Below, piece by piece: positions 17,312-25,770 of a stretch of DNA of 64,000 nucleotides; within the stretch, counting starts at the first letter, position 1; every line of letters starts with the position of its first letter. A program made the translations under genes and the position numbers. The notes below the pieces were generated by a model. That model worked only from the letters and a program-made list of their open reading frames with translations. It had not been told where the DNA came from and did no database searches. Source of the stretch: Shumkonia mesophila (GTDB lineage: Bacteria; Pseudomonadota; Alphaproteobacteria; Rhodospirillales; Shumkoniaceae); the NCBI RefSeq assembly GCF_026163695.1, contig NZ_JAOTID010000009.1:1-64000 (forward strand), in the 5' to 3' direction.

Positions 17312-18523
17312 TTACAAGAGGCCGCGCGCCATCAGGTTGCGCATCAGCGCCGAAACGCCGAAGGTCCAGGGCTCGATCTTCTCGCAATGCTCGACCCGGT
17401 TGACCAGCGTTCCCAGCTTCGGCGACGCGATGCTGACGGTATCGCCCACCTTGTGGGTGAAGCCCTTGCCCGGCGCGTCGCGGTCCTGGGTCGGCGCGAA
17501 CATGGTGCCGATGAACAGCGCGAAGCCGTCGGGGTATTGGTGGGAGGCGCCGATGGTCTGCGAGACTAGGTCGAGGAGGTCGCGGCTGATCCTGCTGACC
17601 GAGCTGACGCCCGAAAGCGCGAAGCCGTCGGCGCCCTCGATCTCCAGCGTCACGTCGCAGGCGCGCACGTCGTCCAGCGTGAACGTCGCGTCGAACAGGC
17701 GGATGAAGGGGCCGATGGCGCACGAGCCGGTATTGTCCTTGGCCTTGCCCAGCAGCAGCGCGCTGCGCCCCTCGAAGTCGCGCAGGTTGACGTCGTTGCC
17801 CAGGCTTGCGCCCAGACAGCGGCCGCGGGCGTCGACGATAAGCACGATCTCGGGCTCGGGGTTGTTCCAGGTGGAATCCGAGCGCACGCCGACGTCGGCG
17901 CCGAAACCGACGGAAGACATCGGCTGGCACTTGGTGAAGACCTCGGCGTCGGGGCCGATGCCGACCTCCAGGTACTGCGACCACAGGCCTTCCTGGATGA
18001 GGGTTTCCTTAAGCCGCCGGGCGGTTTCCGAACCGGGCCTGACGGCCGACAGATCGGTGCCGATGCGGGCCGAGAAATCGGCGCGGATGGCCGCTGCCTG
18101 GGCCGGATTTCCCTTGGCCCGCTCCTCGATGACCCGCTCGATCAGGCTGGCCGCGAAGGTGACGCCGGCCGCCTTGACGCTCTGCAGGTCGATGGGCGCC
18201 AGCAGGAACGGCCTGGTGGCGTCGCGGCTTTCAGGAAAGCTGTTGACCAGGAGTTCGCCGACCGAGCCCAGGCGGACGGCGCCCCTCGCCCCCTCGATGA
18301 GGGCCAGCGGGTCGGTGGCGTTGATCAGATCGGCCATGGTGGCGGCGGTGCGGCCGATGTCGTAGACGCCGTCCTTGCGAACGACGACGACGGCCGGTCC
18401 GGCCACCGGGTTGTCCTTCGTGGCCGGCGCCCAGGCCCGCCCGACCAGCGTGCCGGCGGCGCCATCCCCGGGCAGCGCCCGACGTTCCCATTGCGGTGCC
18501 GAAAAGTCCGGATCGTCCTTCAT
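17312..18523 (-). CDS. xylX: XylX-like 2-keto-3-deoxy-pentonate dehydratase (FAH superfamily)
   Basis: A 403-residue protein of the large FAH-family type found in the Caulobacter Weimberg (oxidative xylose) pathway, where XylX dehydrates 2-keto-3-deoxy-xylonate to ketoglutarate semialdehyde. Supporting segments are WNNPEPEIVLIVDARG (metal-site acidic residues), SLGNDVNLRDFEGRSALLL, and AKDNTGSCAIGPFIRLFD, the last a strong hallmark of this group. It stands 61 bp before the aldehyde dehydrogenase that would take its product. Pentonate dehydratase and lactonase genes are not adjacent. Assignment to xylonate rather than arabinonate breakdown is inferred. Confidence 0.8.
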   Translation of the reverse strand: MKDDPDFSAPQWERRALPGDGAAGTLVGRAWAPATKDNPVAGPAVVVVRKDGVYDIGRTAATMADLINATDPLALIEGARGAVRLGSVGELLVNSFPESRDATRPFLLAPIDLQSVKAAGVTFAASLIERVIEERAKGNPAQAAAIRADFSARIGTDLSAVRPGSETARRLKETLIQEGLWSQYLEVGIGPDAEVFTKCQPMSSVGFGADVGVRSDSTWNNPEPEIVLIVDARGRCLGASLGNDVNLRDFEGRSALLLGKAKDNTGSCAIGPFIRLFDATFTLDDVRACDVTLEIEGADGFALSGVSSVSRISRDLLDLVSQTIGASHQYPDGFALFIGTMFAPTQDRDAPGKGFTHKVGDTVSIASPKLGTLVNRVEHCEKIEPWTFGVSALMRNLMARGLL

Positions 18524-18630
18524 TTTCCTCGTCCCCTGATTGCCGAGCGAGGACCTATTCTAGCGATCCCGTTTCCCGTGTATATATGGGTCGGTGACGA
18601 AAATATGAACGGTCCCGCGAGGTCGCGTCG

Positions 18631-19812
18631 ATGTCCACCACCGACAGTCAACGACCCACGGCCGTCATGGCCGGCCCGCTCAACGGGATCACCGTCGTCG
18701 ACCTCACCCGCGTGCTGGCCGGCCCCTATTGCACGATGGTGCTTTCCGACCTCGGCGCCCGGGTCATCAAGGTGGAGCCGCCGGGGGGCGACGATTCCCG
18801 CCACTACGGTCCGTTCGTCGACGGTGAATCCGCCTATTTCGCCTCGCTCAACCGCGGCAAAGAGAGCATCGCGCTCGACCTCAAGGCCGAGGCCGACCGC
18901 GCACTGTTCGAGCGGCTGCTGGCCAGGGCCGATGTCGTGGTCGAGAACTTCCGGCCCGGCACCATGGCTCGCCTGGGCTATGGCTGGGAGGCCCTGCACG
19001 AACGGTTTCCCCGGCTGATCTACGCCGCCGCCTCCGGCTTCGGCCATTCGGGCCCCTACAGCCAGCGCCCGGCCTATGACCTGGTGGCCCAGGCGATGGG
19101 CGGCATCATGAGCCTGACCGGCCATCCGGGCGGCCCGCCGGCCCGCGTCGGCACCAGCATCGGCGACATCACCGCCGGCCTGTTCGCCACCGTCGGCGTC
19201 GCCGCCGCGCTTCATCAGCGCCAGCGGACCGGCCAGGGCATGATGATCGACGTCGCCATGATGGACGGCCAGGTGGCGGTGCTGGAGAACGCGCTGGCCC
19301 GCTATTTCGCCACCGGGCAGGTGCCCGGCCCGATGGGCACGCGCCACCCCTCGATCACCCCCTTCGAGGCCTTCGCCACGGCCGACGGCTACATCGTCGT
19401 CGCCGCCGGCAACGACGCCCTGTTCGCCCGCCTGTGCCAAGCCGTGGGCCGGCCAGACCTGGCTGACGATCCGCGCTTCGCAAGCAACCAGGAGCGCACC
19501 GCCAACGTCGATGCCTTGAAGGTCGAGATGGAAAAGGCATTGCGTCTGCGACCCACCGCCGAATGGCTGGAGGCGCTCGGCGCCGCCCGTTTGCCCTGCG
19601 GGCCGATCAACACGGTCGACAAGGTGGTGGCCGACCCCCAGGTGGCGGCCCGCGCCATGGTGGTCAGCGCCGAGGGGGCATCGGGCCGGCCGTTGCGCAT
19701 GGCCGGCAACCCGATCAAGATGTCGGCCTTCGCCGACCCGCCGACCCGCTCGCGGGTGCCCCGCCTCGACGAGGACAGGGCCCGCATCGTCACCGACTTC
19801 GCCGAGGAGTGA
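18631..19812 (+). CDS. CaiB/BaiF-family (class III) CoA-transferase
   Basis: A 393-residue formyl-CoA-transferase-type enzyme that moves CoA between carboxylic acids. The N-terminus GITVVDLTRVLAGPYCTMVLS and the segment GARVIKVEPPGGDDSRHYGP are family signatures; ENFRPGTMARLGYGWEAL and GQGMMIDVAMMDGQVAVLEN follow, with the catalytic aspartate in the latter region by family alignment. The next gene, 98 bp downstream, is a binding-protein-like protein, then an ABM-fold protein, so a small organic-acid pathway is likely. The acid is unknown. Confidence 0.9.
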   Translation: MSTTDSQRPTAVMAGPLNGITVVDLTRVLAGPYCTMVLSDLGARVIKVEPPGGDDSRHYGPFVDGESAYFASLNRGKESIALDLKAEADRALFERLLARADVVVENFRPGTMARLGYGWEALHERFPRLIYAAASGFGHSGPYSQRPAYDLVAQAMGGIMSLTGHPGGPPARVGTSIGDITAGLFATVGVAAALHQRQRTGQGMMIDVAMMDGQVAVLENALARYFATGQVPGPMGTRHPSITPFEAFATADGYIVVAAGNDALFARLCQAVGRPDLADDPRFASNQERTANVDALKVEMEKALRLRPTAEWLEALGAARLPCGPINTVDKVVADPQVAARAMVVSAEGASGRPLRMAGNPIKMSAFADPPTRSRVPRLDEDRARIVTDFAEE

Positions 19813-19910
19813 GGGACAACCGCCGACCGTTTGCCCCGGGGCGTCGTCGACACTACATTCTTTCCCGGGGACAAGTCCGCCGCCGCGCCATCCGACAGGG
19901 AGGAGACGCC

Positions 19911-20801
19911 ATGGCCCGCATCCGCATTATCGTTTCCCGCCATTCGGCCTTCTACAGCCCGTTGCTGGCCTCGATCTCCGCCGGCTTCCTGGCCGAGGAG
20001 GGCCTGCAGGCCGACTACGAGGTGGCCAGCGCCGGACGCACGGCCTGGCATGCCTTGAAGGAGGGCACCGCCGACGTCGCCCAGAGCGCGGTGTCGGCGA
20101 GTTGGGGACCGTTGGAGCGCGGCGAGCGGCACGACTTCGTCCATTTCGCCGAGATCAACCAGCGCGACGGTTTCTTCATCGCCGGGCGCCGACCCGATCC
20201 CGCCTTCACGTGGGACAAGCTGGCCGGCCGCGAGGTGCTGGTCGACCACTTCGGCCAGCCGCTCGCCATGTTCAAGTACGCCGCCCATCGCCAGGGCGTG
20301 AACTACGCCGACATCGGGGCCATCGACGCCGGCCAGCCGGACGCCATGGAGACCGCCTTCCGCGGCGGCCGGGCCGACTACGTCCACCTCCAGGGTCCGG
20401 CCCCCCAGCAGATGGAAAAGGAAGGCATCGCCCACGTGCTGGCCTCCATCGGCGAGGTCATCGGCCCGGTCGCCTTCAGCAGCCTGCTGGCGTCGCGCCG
20501 CTGGCTGGCCACCGACGCCGCCAAGGCCTTCATGCGCGCCTACCGCAAGGCCCGCATCTACGTCAACGACGTCCCGGCCGACGTCATCGCCAAGGCCGAG
20601 GACCGGTTCTTTCCCGGCATCGACGCCAGCGTGCTCACCCGCACCATCGCCACCTACCAGGCCCTTGGCTGCTGGCCGCGCGACGTGCACATTCCAAGGC
20701 CGGCTTACGAAACGGCGCTCGACGTCTTTCTCCTCGCCGGCGCCATCAAGGTCCGCCATCCCTACGATACGGTGGTGGCGCCGCCACCCGACGAAACGTG
20801 A
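19911..20801 (+). CDS. NMT1/THI5-like binding-protein-fold protein without signal peptide
   Basis: A 296-residue protein with the periplasmic-binding-protein type II fold of the NMT1/THI5 group (YSPLLASISAGFLAEEGL at residues 15-32, then GTADVAQSAVSASWGPL). The N-terminus MARIRIIVSRHSAFY begins directly with the first beta strand; there is no hydrophobic export signal, and GGGAGGAG before the ATG at 19911 makes this start firm. No ABC permease or ATPase is adjacent. It may be a cytosolic enzyme or sensor rather than a transporter part; some decarboxylases and menaquinone-pathway enzymes share the fold. Function unknown. Confidence 0.75.
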   Translation: MARIRIIVSRHSAFYSPLLASISAGFLAEEGLQADYEVASAGRTAWHALKEGTADVAQSAVSASWGPLERGERHDFVHFAEINQRDGFFIAGRRPDPAFTWDKLAGREVLVDHFGQPLAMFKYAAHRQGVNYADIGAIDAGQPDAMETAFRGGRADYVHLQGPAPQQMEKEGIAHVLASIGEVIGPVAFSSLLASRRWLATDAAKAFMRAYRKARIYVNDVPADVIAKAEDRFFPGIDASVLTRTIATYQALGCWPRDVHIPRPAYETALDVFLLAGAIKVRHPYDTVVAPPPDET

Positions 20802-20845
20802 TACCGTCAGTCCGACGCCCGCAGACAACCACAGGGAGCGAACGC

Positions 20846-21139
20846 ATGAGTCACCGAGCCATCGTGTTCAAGGCCGAGTGCAAGCCCACGCGCCGCGCGG
20901 AGTTCATCCGTCGCGCCCAGCGCCACGCCGGCATCGTGCGCAGCGAGCCGGGCTGCATCCGCTGCGACGTGCTGGTCCCCGAGAAGGGCGGCAACACGGT
21001 CTATCTTTACGAGCTGTTCGAGGACGAGGCGGCGATCAAGGCGCACTCCGACATGCCCTACATGCCGGGCTGGCGCGACGACATCACGCCGATGCTGGAA
21101 AGCCGCGAGCCGGTTTTCGTGATCGTGACGAACGACTGA
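20846..21139 (+). CDS. Small ABM-fold (antibiotic-biosynthesis-monooxygenase-like) protein
   Basis: A 97-residue protein with the dimeric alpha/beta ABM fold: strand 1 RAIVFKAECKP, helix RAEFIRRAQRHAGIVRSEPGCIRCDVL, and YLYELFEDEAAIKAHSDMPYM, the typical pattern of the family. Members include quinol monooxygenases, but many have no known activity. AGGGAGCG precedes the ATG at 20846. It follows the NMT1-like gene by 44 bp and probably belongs to the same transcript. Confidence 0.82.
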   Translation: MSHRAIVFKAECKPTRRAEFIRRAQRHAGIVRSEPGCIRCDVLVPEKGGNTVYLYELFEDEAAIKAHSDMPYMPGWRDDITPMLESREPVFVIVTND

Positions 21140-21151
21140 GCCCGCCCGCCG

Positions 21152-21973
21152 TCACTGGCTGGCGGTGATGCCGCCGTCGACGTACATCACCTGGCCGGTG
21201 ACGAAGGAGGCCCCCGGCGAGCAGAAGAACAGCACCGGGCCGACGATGTCCTTGGGATCGGCGATGCGCCCCAGGGGGATGCGCTCCTGGAGGTATTTGC
21301 GGAACTCGGGGTTCTCCATGACGTGGCGGATCTGCTCGGTATAGACGAAGGTCGGCGCCACGCCGTTGACCGTGATGCCGTGGGGGGCCAGTTCCACGGC
21401 GTGCTGCCGGACCATCATCACTTGGCCGCCCTTGGTCGAGCAGTAGGCCGAATAGCCGCGGTTGCGCAACGCCAGTTGCGAGCGCACCGACAGGAAATGG
21501 ACGATGCGGCCCGGCCGCCCGGCGGCCACCATCTGGCGGGCCGCCGCCTGGCCCAGGAACATCGAGGCCTTGAGGTTGACCTTGTAGACGGCGTCGAAGG
21601 CCTCCTCGGTCACCTCCAGCATCGGCTGCTCGATGTGCAGGCCGGTGCAGTTGATCAGGACGTCGAGGCCACCGCCCCATTCGACCACCCGCTCGACCGA
21701 GGCGCGGATCGATTCCACCGACGTCACGTCGACCGCCAGGCCATGGGCGCGATAGCCGGCCGCGGTCAGCGCGGCGGCCATTTCCTCGGCCTTCTCCAGC
21801 GAACGCCCACCCAGTACCACGGCGGCGCCCTGCATGCAGAGCGCCCAGGCGCAGGCCTCGCCGATGCCGCCGTAGCCGCCCGGCATGTAGACGACCTTGC
21901 CGGCCATGTCGAACAGGCCGGCCAGCTCCTTCTTGAAATCGATGACGGGCGCGATGCGCTGGGGCGCGCTCAT
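21152..21973 (-). CDS. Short-chain dehydrogenase/reductase
   Basis: A 273-residue SDR-family NAD(P)-dependent oxidoreductase. The glycine loop near residue 30 reads MPGGYGGIGEA, slightly different from the usual TGGxxGIG, and the catalytic residues are the Ser in HFLSVRS and the Tyr and Lys in YCSTK. The C-terminus GQVMYVDGGITASQ is typical. It is read divergently from iolB with the IolR-like promoter region in between and converges on the ABM-fold gene. A polyol or sugar substrate is plausible but unproven. Confidence 0.88.
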   Translation of the reverse strand: MSAPQRIAPVIDFKKELAGLFDMAGKVVYMPGGYGGIGEACAWALCMQGAAVVLGGRSLEKAEEMAAALTAAGYRAHGLAVDVTSVESIRASVERVVEWGGGLDVLINCTGLHIEQPMLEVTEEAFDAVYKVNLKASMFLGQAAARQMVAAGRPGRIVHFLSVRSQLALRNRGYSAYCSTKGGQVMMVRQHAVELAPHGITVNGVAPTFVYTEQIRHVMENPEFRKYLQERIPLGRIADPKDIVGPVLFFCSPGASFVTGQVMYVDGGITASQ

Positions 21974-22013
21974 GCCGGTGTCCCCCCCGTTTGGCCGCGA
22001 CCGCGTGGCCGCG

Positions 22014-22065
22014 TTGACACGAGTAAAGAAATTTCCAAATATGGAGTCAATTGGAAATTCTTTTT
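22014..22065 (+). promoter_or_regulatory. iolB promoter with two inverted operator-like copies
   Basis: A perfect -35 box TTGACA (22014-22019) is 17 bases from AAATAT (22037-22042). Overlapping it is AAAGAAATTTCCAAAT (22025-22040), and an inverted near-copy, CAATTGGAAATTCTTTTT, lies at 22048-22065. A repressor on these sites would block the promoter. A similar GAAATTTC-centred palindrome precedes rpiR at 59002-59017, so I propose these as sites for the RpiR-family regulator. Confidence 0.55.
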
Positions 22066-22085
22066 TTGGCCGAAGGAGGCTTCCC

Positions 22086-22898
22086 ATGGCCCTGCACCTG
22101 ACCGACCACCGCGCCGGCTTCGGCCCCGGCCTGACCGAGATCACACGCATCGGCGAGGCCGAGGACGACACCGGCATCGCCTTCTCGATGCTCAGGCTCG
22201 CCGCCGGCGAAATACTGGATACCGTCGCCGGGCGCGAGACCGCCTGGCTTCTGATGGCGGGGCGGGCGACGGTGACGGCGGGCGACCTGACGGCTACCTT
22301 CGCGCGCACCTCGCTCTTCGACGAGAGCGCCAGCTGCGTGCACGTGGCGGCCGGCACCCGCGTGAAACTCGCCTGCGAGAGCGATTGCGAATTCACCGTC
22401 TACGCGGTGGCCAACGCCAAGCCCTTCGCGCCCCGCCTGTTCACGCCCGACGACGTGCCCAACGAGCACCGCGGGGCCGGCCAGGCGGGCGGCGCCTGCC
22501 TGCGCTTCGTGCGCACCATCTTCGACGGCGCCAACTCCGATGCCAACAGCGAGATGGTGCTGGGCGAGGTGATCACCCTGCCGGGCAAGTGGTCGAGCTA
22601 TCCGCCGCACCACCACCCGCAGCCCGAGATCTACCACTACCGCTTCACCGATCCGCGCGGTTTCGGGCATGCCGAGCTGGGCGACGCCGTGCTCAAGGTG
22701 CGGCCCAACGACACGGTCAAGATCTTCGGCCCCAACGACCACGCCCAGGTGGCCGCGCCGGGGTATGCCATGTACTACGCCTGGGTGATCCGCCACCTGC
22801 CGGGCAACCGCTACACGGTGCCCGAGTTCACGCCCGAGCACCGCTGGACCATGGACCCCAAGGCCGCCTTCTGGCAGCCGGGGGGCTTGGCGGATTGA
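22086..22898 (+). CDS. iolB: 5-deoxy-glucuronate isomerase
   Basis: A 270-residue bicupin enzyme of myo-inositol breakdown, converting 5-deoxy-D-glucuronate to 5-dehydro-2-deoxy-gluconate (2-deoxy-5-keto-gluconate). The metal site is seen in SSYPPHHHPQPEIYHYRF near residues 172-190, with matching length to known IolB proteins. AAGGAGG precedes the ATG at 22086. The other inositol genes are more than 24 kb away (iolED, iolG, iolCJ), so this is a detached member of the regulon; its promoter shares a motif with the rpiR region. Confidence 0.93.
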   Translation: MALHLTDHRAGFGPGLTEITRIGEAEDDTGIAFSMLRLAAGEILDTVAGRETAWLLMAGRATVTAGDLTATFARTSLFDESASCVHVAAGTRVKLACESDCEFTVYAVANAKPFAPRLFTPDDVPNEHRGAGQAGGACLRFVRTIFDGANSDANSEMVLGEVITLPGKWSSYPPHHHPQPEIYHYRFTDPRGFGHAELGDAVLKVRPNDTVKIFGPNDHAQVAAPGYAMYYAWVIRHLPGNRYTVPEFTPEHRWTMDPKAAFWQPGGLAD

Positions 22899-22905
22899 CG
22901 CCCTG

Positions 22906-23006
22906 CTATTTTGGGGACACCATTGCTATTTTGGGGACACCATATTTAATTCGACTAGAATTAAATATGGTGTCCCCAAAATAGAGGCATGGTGTCCCCA
23001 AAATAG
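22906..23006. repeat. Large palindromic repeat with doubled outer unit
   Basis: Seven bases after iolB, the 18-mer CTATTTTGGGGACACCAT occurs twice directly (22906-22923, 22926-22943) and twice inverted (22967-22984, 22989-23006). The inner pair extends to a perfect 27-bp palindrome (22926-22952 with 22958-22984) around a 5-base loop GACTA. AT-rich inner arms and GGGGAC/GTCCCC outer parts recall repeat families mobilised by REP-associated Y1 transposases; no transposase is nearby. The hairpin could also end transcription from iolB. Confidence 0.85.
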
Positions 23007-23083
23007 AGACCCTCCTACCGGTTGCACCCTGGCGGCCGCTCTGGCATCTTGCGGGCCCGCCCGAAGCCGCCGGAGCAACCGCC

Positions 23084-23578
23084 ATGCAGCCGCCCAGAAT
23101 CGTCGATCGGCCCGCCTTCCGCCTGATGGGCATCGCGGCCCGCACCAGCAACGCCCTCGAGATGGACCCGGCGACGGCGAAGATTCCCGGCCTGTGGGAG
23201 CGTTTCTCCTTCGAAAGCCTGCCCGGCCACATTCCCTACCAGCCGACGCCCGGCATCATCTACGGGCTCTATAGCGATTTCGACGGCGGCGCCGATGGCG
23301 CCTACACGCTGCTGGTCGGCTGCGAGGTCAAGGCCGGCGCCAAGGCACCCGGCACGCTGGTCGCCCGCGACGTGCCGGGGGCCCGCTACGCCGTCTTCAC
23401 CAGCCCGCGCGGCCCGATGCCCGACATCGTGATAAACGCCTGGAGCGAAATCTGGGCGATGACGGCCCGGCAACTGGGCGGCGAGCGGGCGTTTTCCGGC
23501 GACTTCGAGCTTTACGACGAGCGCGCCGTGCACACCAAGGACGCCGAGATCGAGATCTGGATCTCGCTCAAGGCGTAG
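23084..23578 (+). CDS. GyrI-like/effector-binding-domain protein
   Basis: A 164-residue stand-alone protein resembling the AraC effector-binding (GyrI-like, BacT/Cass2) domain: PAFRLMGIAARTSNA at the start, IPGLWERFSFESLPGHIP, YGLYSDFDGGADGAYTLLVG, then RYAVFTSPRGPMPDIVINAW and the C-terminal DFELYDERAVH with the usual acidic residue. These domains bind small hydrophobic ligands or inhibit gyrase. It has no DNA-binding part and no obvious partner gene. Confidence 0.78.
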   Translation: MQPPRIVDRPAFRLMGIAARTSNALEMDPATAKIPGLWERFSFESLPGHIPYQPTPGIIYGLYSDFDGGADGAYTLLVGCEVKAGAKAPGTLVARDVPGARYAVFTSPRGPMPDIVINAWSEIWAMTARQLGGERAFSGDFELYDERAVHTKDAEIEIWISLKA

Positions 23579-23672
23579 GCCGCGTTGCCAATTGGCGGTT
23601 CTCCCGCCCGAATGCTATCCTGAGGTACAGAAGCGGAGGGAAAACCCGTCATGACCTTTGGGGGGGCACGGC

Positions 23673-24644
23673 ATGTTTTCGGCGTTCGTGAAGCGGCGGC
23701 GGTGGGCGACGGTTGTCGTCTTTCTCTTTCTCGGCCCAGTCGTCGGCATGCTCTACCTCGGCAAGGGCCGCCTTGCCTTGGCGTATTTCTCCGCGTCCCT
23801 ACTTGCCTACGCCGCGCCTTGGGCCGCCGCTTATTTTTCTGTTTTGGATGCCGATCCGAAGCTGGTTGGCGATCTCCTGCTTTGGTCCCTCCATTTGCCC
23901 GGAGCGCTCCATGGCTACGTCATCGCCAAGCCCATTGCGGGAACACAGCCTAAGGCTTGGTTCGCCCGCTGGTATGCGATTAGTGGCCTTGTCCTGGTCT
24001 CACCGGTGGCGCTGGCCGTCGTGGTTCGGAGCCTCCTCTGGGAACCGTTCTACATTCCGGCCGGCTCCATGAAGCCCACGCTGGTGGTCGGCGACCACCT
24101 TTGGGCGTCGAAATACGCCTACGGCTATTCAAGGTTCTCCCTACCGTTCGCTCCGCCAGTGGTCTCCGGGCGGGTCTTCGGTCGAGAGCCCCAGCGCGGC
24201 GATGTCGTCCTGTTCAAAGTGGTAATGGACGGAAGGCCGGTCGACTACATCAAGCGCGTCATCGGCCTGCCGGGCGAGCGGATCCAGATGCGCCAGGGGC
24301 GCCTCCATATCAGCGACCGTACCGTCGCCCGTGAACCGGTTGGCACAGAAACCATGACCGGGCGGGATGGGAGCGTCCGCCAGCTTGTCCGCTATGAAGA
24401 AACGCTGCCCAACGGGCGGCGCCATCTCATCCTTGAAGAGAGTGACGACAGGCCCCTCGACAATACAACGGTCTATACCGTACCCGACGGCCATTACTTC
24501 GTGCTCGGCGATAATCGGGATTGGTCGCTCGACAGCCGAGTCGCGGAATTTGGCTTCATGCCCTACGAGAACCTGATCGGCCGCTTCGAGGCGGTCTTCT
24601 GGAACAGCGTCGATCGCAAGATCCGCTTCGAGCGGCGTCTCTGA
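23673..24644 (+). CDS. lepB: Signal peptidase I with multi-helix N-terminus
   Basis: A 323-residue S26-family peptidase that removes signal peptides at the outer face of the membrane. The catalytic Ser is S132 in YIPAGSMKPTL and the Lys is K194 in VDYIKRVIGLPGE; GDNRDWSLDSR is the third box. Before the catalytic helix (about 103-122) are extra hydrophobic segments at about 12-30, 34-55 and 67-85, more than the one or two of typical LepB. The ATG at 23673 is preferred to an upstream TTG. The gene stands alone between unrelated genes; a housekeeping lepB may exist elsewhere. Confidence 0.88.
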   Translation: MFSAFVKRRRWATVVVFLFLGPVVGMLYLGKGRLALAYFSASLLAYAAPWAAAYFSVLDADPKLVGDLLLWSLHLPGALHGYVIAKPIAGTQPKAWFARWYAISGLVLVSPVALAVVVRSLLWEPFYIPAGSMKPTLVVGDHLWASKYAYGYSRFSLPFAPPVVSGRVFGREPQRGDVVLFKVVMDGRPVDYIKRVIGLPGERIQMRQGRLHISDRTVAREPVGTETMTGRDGSVRQLVRYEETLPNGRRHLILEESDDRPLDNTTVYTVPDGHYFVLGDNRDWSLDSRVAEFGFMPYENLIGRFEAVFWNSVDRKIRFERRL

Positions 24645-24659
24645 AAGCATGGTGAACGG

Positions 24660-24681
24660 GGAGGGGCGCGGACGCCCCTCC
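24660..24681. terminator. Hairpin between convergent genes
   Basis: GGAGGGGCG (24660-24668) pairs perfectly with CGCCCCTCC (24673-24681) over a 4-base loop, in the 36-bp gap between lepB and the convergent methyltransferase gene. No long T-run follows on either side, so it is a weak or rho-assisted terminator candidate. Confidence 0.5.
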
Positions 24682-25628
24682 TACGCCGCCTTGCCGTAGG
24701 CGTTGCCGATTTCCTCGATGTGGCGGTGGTCGGTGCCGCAGCAGCCGCCGACCACGTTGACGTGGCCCAGGCGGGCACGCAGTCGACGGTAGCGGTGGCC
24801 GAGATCCACCGGATCGCCGGCGTCCAGCGTGGTGCATTCGTCAAGCTGGGCGTGGCTCAGCATCGAGGCGTTGGCGCGGATGCCGCGCAGCCGGGAAAGC
24901 CACGGCGCCCCCGTTTCCAGCGCGTCCTCGAAATGCGTCGGATGGGCGCAGTTGATCATGTAGTAGACGGGTCCGCCGGCGGTGGCGGCGTCGACCGCCG
25001 CGATGGCCTCGCCCAGGGACTGGCCGGTCGGCAGGCGGCCGTCCGTTTCAAGCGTAAAGGAGATCACCGCCGGCATGGCCGCCGCCCGGGCGGCGCGGGC
25101 GATGCCGATGGCCTCGGGCGAGTTGGTGAGCGTGAAGGCCGTCACCATGTCGGCCTCGGTGGCGGCCAGGATGCCGATCTGGCGGACGTGATAGGCCTCG
25201 GCCTCATCGGGGGTCATCAGGGTGCCGGGGTCGTAGCCGTCGCCGCGCGGCCCGATGGCACCGCTGATGACCATCGGCGTTTGCGTCGTTTCATATTCGA
25301 AGCGGATTTCGAGCATGAGATCGACGGCCCGGCGGTTGATATCGGCCAGCGCCTCTTCGGAATAGCCGACCTTGGCGCCCCACTCGGGGTTGGCCCGCCA
25401 GGTCGGGGTTTCCAGCAGGAAGCCCACGCCGCGGGCCCGCGCCATCCGGGCGTAGCGGCGGTAATAGGCGCGCAAGGCTTCCATGCCCTTGTCGCTGTCC
25501 AGCAGGGTGAAGGCCTCGAAGCGCGGCAGATCGAAGCCGTCATGGAAGATGAGGGTGGTTTCCAGCCCGCCGTCGGACAGGAAGACGCGCCCGGAATTCT
25601 GCGGAAGATCGTGCCGGTACTTCGCCAT
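24681..25628 (-). CDS. Homocysteine S-methyltransferase family protein
   Basis: A 315-residue TIM-barrel enzyme of the cobalamin-independent methyltransferase family using S-methylmethionine, betaine or a similar methyl donor to make methionine. The start LSDGGLETTLIF is the family N-terminus, and the zinc ligands are the Cys in MINCAHP and the Cys pair in VVGGCCGTDHRH. It is divergent from a GlxA-type regulator gene, a pairing that suggests the regulator controls it and that the methyl donor could be a quaternary amine such as betaine (inference). Confidence 0.88.
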   Translation of the reverse strand: MAKYRHDLPQNSGRVFLSDGGLETTLIFHDGFDLPRFEAFTLLDSDKGMEALRAYYRRYARMARARGVGFLLETPTWRANPEWGAKVGYSEEALADINRRAVDLMLEIRFEYETTQTPMVISGAIGPRGDGYDPGTLMTPDEAEAYHVRQIGILAATEADMVTAFTLTNSPEAIGIARAARAAAMPAVISFTLETDGRLPTGQSLGEAIAAVDAATAGGPVYYMINCAHPTHFEDALETGAPWLSRLRGIRANASMLSHAQLDECTTLDAGDPVDLGHRYRRLRARLGHVNVVGGCCGTDHRHIEEIGNAYGKAA

Positions 25629-25770
25629 GTCGGTCGTCCTTTGCCAGCGTTGATGGGAGCGGCCGACAATTAATACCGCGACGCACTCGCATCCAGAGTT
25701 GAAAAGGACAAAAGAAGGACAATCTGGTCAAGGAGAAGGCCGTTTGGGACACCAACGGGATGAACGGGCC

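Noticed and set aside
15814-18523. Proline or succinate-semialdehyde pathway for the aldehyde dehydrogenase
   Set aside because: The neighbours are GguC/AraD1 and XylX-like FAH proteins, which point to ketoglutarate semialdehyde; no proline or GABA genes are present.
22906-23006. CRISPR array
   Set aside because: Only four units, half of them inverted, with 2-5-base gaps and no unique spacers or cas genes.
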